Below, in pieces: positions 55,595 through 64,000 of a DNA stretch of 64,000 nucleotides. This stretch comes from Perkinsus olseni. Its lineage: Eukaryota > Perkinsozoa > Perkinsida > Perkinsidae. The notes below the pieces were generated by a model. The model was not told where the DNA came from and did no database searches. It was given only the letters and a program-made list of their open reading frames with translations. The stretch's first letter is position 1. Each line of letters begins with the position of its first letter. The translations under genes and the position numbers were made by a program. The stretch covers positions 1 to 64,000 of the forward strand of contig JABANP010000130.1 in the NCBI GenBank assembly GCA_013115135.1, in the 5' to 3' direction.

Positions 55595-58500
55595 ATGGCT
55601 CCTCAGGTTTCCTTCGCTGCCAGTGGCATGGAAGATGAAGCCTTCCTCGAGGCCGATGCTGCCGAGGTGTCGTTACGCTATCCACAGACCTCAACGCCTA
55701 ATAGACCGATTGTCCCTCACGAACGACGACGGCCCCTACGCAACCCGAACCGAGTGAAGACGGCTAAGTACACCTTCTTGACGTTCCTGCCTCTCAACCT
55801 GTGGCATCAGTTTCACGTCTTCGCCAACCTCTACTTCCTCTGCATGGCCGGCCTCCAGATGCTGCCGTGGATTTCTGACTCTGGTGGGCGGCCGTATATC
55901 CTCTTGCCACTGGGCTTCGTCCTTGCTGTTACTGCTGTGAAAGATGGCTTAGAGGACTACAACCGTCACAAGGCCGATGCTGAGGAAAACAGCCGAGATG
56001 CCGCCCTGGTGGTCCCCGACGGCGAGACCTGCTCAATAGTGCGATGGGAGTGTCTACGAGTGGGCGACGTCATACGGTTGAGCAGAGGCGACCGTGTGCC
56101 GGCTGATGTGGTGATACTGGCCAGCAGTGATGACGATGGCCAGGTCTTCGTCGGCACCGAGAACCTTGACGGCGAGACCTCATTGAAGCCAAAGGCAGCG
56201 CTACCTGAAACCAATCGCCTTATTGTATCTGATGGAGATGCTGGGAATCTTAACTCGAAGCATGGCATTTGCAGAACTAGACTGAGGGTGTGCTACGAGG
56301 CTCCATGCGAGAGCCTCCATTCCTTTCACGGTGTATTCCAAATCGAAGGATGCTCGGACGGCCTCCTGCCCCTTTCGGTCGACCAAGTCATCTTCCGAGG
56401 CAGCACTGTGGAAACGACGTCCAAGCTCTGGGCTGTTGTCATTTATACAGGGCATGAGACTCGTATCCTCAGGAACGCTATGAAGCTGAAACCACGGTAT
56501 AAACTCTCCAAACTCATGCTCTGCTACAACAAGCATATCATTTGCCTTTTTGCCATACAGTTTGCCCTCTGCACGATAACTGCTACGCTCTACCTATCGT
56601 TGTCGCTAGCCTTCCTGGAGAGACACTTTTACTTGCCCAAGTCCGATGCACTCAACGTCATCGAGGTTTTCGGGGCCCAGCTGCTGCAGCTCACCCAGTT
56701 TGTCCCTATCAGTATCTTGGCTACCCTTGAGGTGGTGAAGGTGATCCAGTCGTTGCTGGTGGTAGATAGAGACCCTGAGATGCCCGGCTGCAAGACTAAC
56801 ACCTGCACGATCATGGAGGAACTCGGCTCCGTTCGTCACGTCTTCACGGACAAGACCGGCACTCTCACTGAGAACGTCATGCTGCTCAAGTCCTTGTGTA
56901 TCGCTCGACCAGGTTTACCAGCAAGCCCATCCTCTCGGTTACTGGACAGTGCCTCGGCCGAGCCAGAGAGTAGCCCTCGGCGAACTCGTCCGACCGGGCC
57001 TGTCTGACTTCTGGTCCCGGAGTATGCATGAGTCTGTGCCGCGGTGCCTTCAAGATCACGTAGCCACGGACTTCCCCGCAGAGGAGCTTCGGACCGAGTG
57101 GGGCACAAGGACGAACGAGGGTCGGGTCCTGCTGCTTGCGATGGCGGTTTGCCATTCGGTCATGGCCCGACCTCAAGAGTACTCTGCCGACCCCGTACTC
57201 GACGCGAGCTCTCCTGACGAGCTGGCCTTAGTGGCCGGCGCGGCCGTGCTAGGTGTTGTGTTCTCCGATAGACCAGCATCGAATCAAGTGCGGCTGAGGG
57301 TTGAGCATGCGTGGGCTGCTGATGTGCTCGGGTGTGCGGTGGGAGACGTCGACGTAACGGTCTTGATGGTCTTGCCCTTCGACAGCGACAGGAAGCGCAT
57401 GAGCGTTGTCGTTGAGTTCCATGGCGAAACCCTATTGCTATGCAAGGGCGCTGATTCGGCCATGGCCGGGGCGGCTGCCGGCGACGGCGATGCAGCGAAT
57501 CTTGAGTTGATGCGTGCAGTAGACAGCTACTCGGAAGCCGGTCTGCGGACACTCGTGTTCGGCTGGAAGAGGTTCGATCCTAGAGAGCTCGAGGAGCTCC
57601 TCACCGAGTATCGTGAGGCTTGCATAGCAGTCAGCCCCGAGCGGGTGAGAGAAGCCACTGAGGCACTCGAGTCTGGCTTGGAGCTAGTCGGCTGTTCCGG
57701 GGTCGAAGACATGCTCCAGCCCAGGGTCCCGGAGACGCTGGCCGCCCTCAGAAACCATGGCGTGAAAGGTTTGGATGCTCACCGGAGACAAGCTTGAAAC
57801 GGCCGTGAACATCGGCCATAGCGCGGGCCTGTTCCCAGCGGATAGCAACAGCATAGTCCTTGATACCACAGACGCCGCCGAGCTGAGCGAGATGCTTGAC
57901 TTCCCGCGCCCTCTGCCGCCCTCCGTGCAGGAATTCCCTCTTGTGGATGTGGCGCCGCAGAGGAGCGTTGTTGTGACTGGCGAGTCGCTGTCGATTATAC
58001 TGACGAGTCGTCGACTTCGGGAGCTCCTTTTCGAAGCCCCTGTAGCCTTTGTGCTGGCGTGCCGGGTCACGCCTGCTCAGAAGACTGAGCTCGTCACAGC
58101 CGCCCGTGCCTTCTGTTCTGGATTGGTCTCTCGTGGGGAGGACCGAGTCCGAAGTAGCTCCCAGGGTGGAGCCGTCCTTGCTGTTGGTGATGGCGCTAAC
58201 GATGTTGGTATGATTCAGGCGGCCGAGGTGGGTGTTGCCGTGGCCGGCTATGAAGGGGCGCAGGCTGTGCGTGCCAGTGACTTCGTCATTACTCGATTCC
58301 ACCACCTAGAGCGCCTCTTGCTCCACCACGGCCCTGAACTATTACGCAAGAACGCCTTTGTCGTGTACTATTCGGTTTTCAAGAACGCGGGTTTTTCTCT
58401 CCTACCATTCGTCTACGGAATCGTCTGCGCCTTCTCGGCTACTAACGTCTATCATGTAGTCCTCAAGCAGTTCTACAACACCTTTTTCACGGCCTTGCCA

Positions 58501-59089
58501 GTCGTGGCCTACGCAGTATTCGACCATCAAGGCGCCCTAGCGGCCGGTCCCGGTCGACCGCGCTTCGGAGCGTACAACCTGGCCGTGTGGACCCTGCGTG
58601 GGTTATGGTGCGCTTTCAGCTTCCTGTCTAGGGTCATTGTTACCATTCACTGTCCTCTTCCATAGTCTCTCACCTGCTGGCATATACTCTGTGAAAGGCT
58701 ATGCTGGTATGTCTACCGAAAGCCTCGGGCTCATGGCCACCGCCAATTCGGTCATCTTCTTCAACGCAGCGATATACATTTGGTCGTCATCACGACCTAG
58801 CCATGTCCTCTACGCCATCGGTACTATCCTGTTCATAGTGGTGTGGGTCTCAATGGACCAGTCTGTCTTCTCCTCCAGCGGACGGCTGTATCTGTGCTCG
58901 CCGATGGGCGTCGCTGCGGTGCTTCTCTCGCTCTCCCTTGCTGGGTTATCGCTCTTCTTCGTTCTCGACTCGCGTTTGGCACGGTTCATGGCCGTGGAGG
59001 AGAGCATGGAGCTGCAAGAAGTGTCCAACAGGCCAGTGGCGGAGGGCGACGGCGCTACCTCGAGCACGACAGCCGCCGCTCTGGAATGA
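55595..59089 (+). CDS. P4-ATPase (phospholipid flippase), catalytic alpha subunit
   Basis: A class IV P-type ATPase that moves phospholipids to the cytosolic leaflet. Landmarks: N-terminal NRVKTAKYTFLTFLPLNLWH with QFHVFANLYFLCMAGLQ (TM1), KDGLEDYNRHKADAEEN, DGETSLKPKA (actuator), FVPISILATLEVVKVIQSLL (TM4; PISI is the class IV version of the ion-binding Pro motif), phosphorylation site DKTGTLTENVM (Asp at 56849), KGADSAM (nucleotide binding), WMLTGDKLETAVNIGHSAGL, GDGANDVGMIQAAEVGVAV (hinge), GVAVAGYEGAQAVRASDF, and C-terminal membrane helices to about 58990. No introns are needed. Frame breaks: between 56890 and 57000 (small shift in a variable loop, possibly a tiny intron), 57768 (one extra G) and 58631 (GGG). 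The start at 55595 is chosen over 55529 as the Met nearest the acidic N-terminus. A CDC50-type partner is not in the window. Confidence 0.92.
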
Positions 59090-59185
59090 TGGCCTCTGTC
59101 GGCTATTCCAACATGTTTATCTTCGATACCATTGGTTCACTACAAGCATATATTTTTTGCTCTTCGGATCCGAGTTTAGTCGTCA

Positions 59186-62972
<3,787 letters not shown>

Positions 62973-63119
62973 CCTTCTCTCTGTTGCATGTGATGATGTT
63001 CGCTCTTCTCACCTGTTGGGACTACTGCTGCCCTTGTTGCGTTGCCCAGTGCTCGGGGTCTACACAGGTCGAGGAAGAGCAAAGAGTGCCAGAGGGTATT
63101 TTCGTCATAATCCTCGGGT

Positions 63120-64000
63120 ATGGTTGGCCGTAAGAGCACACCAATGAGAGGAGGAGTGAAACGACCTCGAGTGTCGGTAGGGCGAAGCGGATCGAGCCTC
63201 ACCAAGACGCCGCGGTATGCTAAGCTTCCACGCCATAGCCAAGGCCAAGGTGATGGCTGCGGCAGACGCATTGTCGCGGTCACTCGGGACTGCTTTTTTT
63301 AGGGCCGAGCTCTGCTGCCAGCCAGGAATCGGTAATTGATATTTGTAGTAGCAGCGATGAGGAGCAGAGCGAGGCCAGCAAGCGTCCGCCTGGGGGGTTC
63401 TGGTCTGAGCAATTCTTCCGGGATATCCCCAGCGCATCGAAGCAGCGCAGTAGTGAGCTGAGATCAAGAGGTCCTCCTCGGGATGCTCCGAAGTAGTACT
63501 TGGGGTTCGTCGACCCCTGTGGCTTTATCAATTCTCATGGCCGTCTCGACATATGGTGTCCCATCACCCCAGGGAACCCCTCGTTTATAATGGTTAGTCT
63601 GGCTTCACCGAAACCGTCTCAGGGAAACCTAGTGTACTGTAGGTTCCTCTCTGGAGCATTATCTCCCATGCTTCTTCGTTCGAACATCGAAGCAGTCCAG
63701 AACCCGCTTCTTCGCCCGGCTGGCCTCTATCGAGTGCGGTTATTCGTCGCCTGTCAGGGTTGCTAGGCCGAGAACGAGGGCTCCTCGAGCGGCCATTGCC
63801 ACAGCACCTGCCCCTGTCCTCGTTGTGGCGAAGGAGAGGAAGACTGAATTGACTACTGCCTTGCAAAACGGCGGCATCATAGTGCTCTTCGGCCCGCCGG
63901 GGTGTGGGAAGCACTTCCTTCTGCGTGCAGTATGCGAGGAGTTGGGCCTGTCTATCACCGAGTACCGGAGTAGAGGGTGGGTAAGAGGTAGAATGTGGAA
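63120..64000 (+). CDS. Rad17-like AAA+ checkpoint clamp loader, 5' part (cut by window end)
   Basis: Exon 1 starts at 63120 (MVGRKSTPMRGGVKRPRVSV, basic). A 53-nt intron at 63250-63302 is exact in frame and leads to an acidic Ser-rich stretch (SVIDICSSSDEEQSEASKRP) and GGFWSEQFFRDIPSASKQ, which resembles the FWVEKY..P box before the ATPase of Rad17. After an unresolved part (63495-63760), an exon reads AIATAPAPVLVVAKERKTEL, TTALQNGGIIVLFGPPGCGK and HFLLRAVCEELGLSITEYRS, followed by a GTAAG donor at the window edge. Walker A is GPPGCGKH: the usual Thr/Ser after Lys is His. Rad17 loads the 9-1-1 clamp at DNA damage; assignment to Rad17 rather than another AAA+ protein is likely but rests on short similarity. 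Confidence 0.55.

Noticed and set aside
57160..57552. Minus-strand Arg/His/Pro-rich ORF opposite the P4-ATPase.
   Set aside because: Antisense shadow of a conserved coding region.

Overview
The window is nuclear DNA of a eukaryote with intron-rich genes on both strands. Most introns are 45-61 nt with GT..AG ends, and a few are 260-470 nt. The best guess is an alveolate protist close to Perkinsus. This is inferred from the compact introns, the mixture of conserved eukaryotic genes with lineage-specific secreted families, and the tandem arrays; no single sequence in the window proves it.

Layout. 0.5-3.7 kb (-): a copine with an N-terminal Met-Gly-Cys. 5.7-9.5 kb (+): two Mpo1/DUF962-like membrane protein genes flanking a short secreted-protein gene. 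9.9-12.3 kb (+): a GT8-like glycosyltransferase and a CAP-domain secreted protein. 12.8-20.8 kb (-): a helical-repeat gene, an intact 372-residue ORF, a DUF900-type alpha/beta hydrolase and small membrane proteins. 20.8-23.8 kb: gene-poor, with a palindromic transposon-like element. 23.8-31.4 kb: three tandem copies of a divergent pair of secreted-protein genes, here called family A (- strand) and family B (+ strand). 31.3-33.0 kb (-): an unknown, possibly secreted protein. 33.3-43.3 kb (-): one very large UBR-type N-recognin E3 ligase gene. 43.5-45.5 kb: a second transposon-like element and unknown - strand genes. 45.9-50.9 kb (+): six tandem small secreted two-EF-hand genes. 51.1-64 kb (+): a Rav1/DmX-like gene, a P4-ATPase flippase, a RecQ/BLM-like helicase and the start of a Rad17-like AAA+ gene cut by the window end.

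The two accessory arrays stand out: six EF-hand genes in two subfamilies with shared intron positions, and three divergent A/B pairs in different states of decay. Both look like expanding secreted repertoires of a parasite or host-associated protist.

A technical point affects the whole annotation. Many conserved genes are broken by single-base frame shifts, most of them at short homopolymers. These are probably consensus errors rather than pseudogenization, so the multi-exon genes below are given as full extents with the breaks noted.
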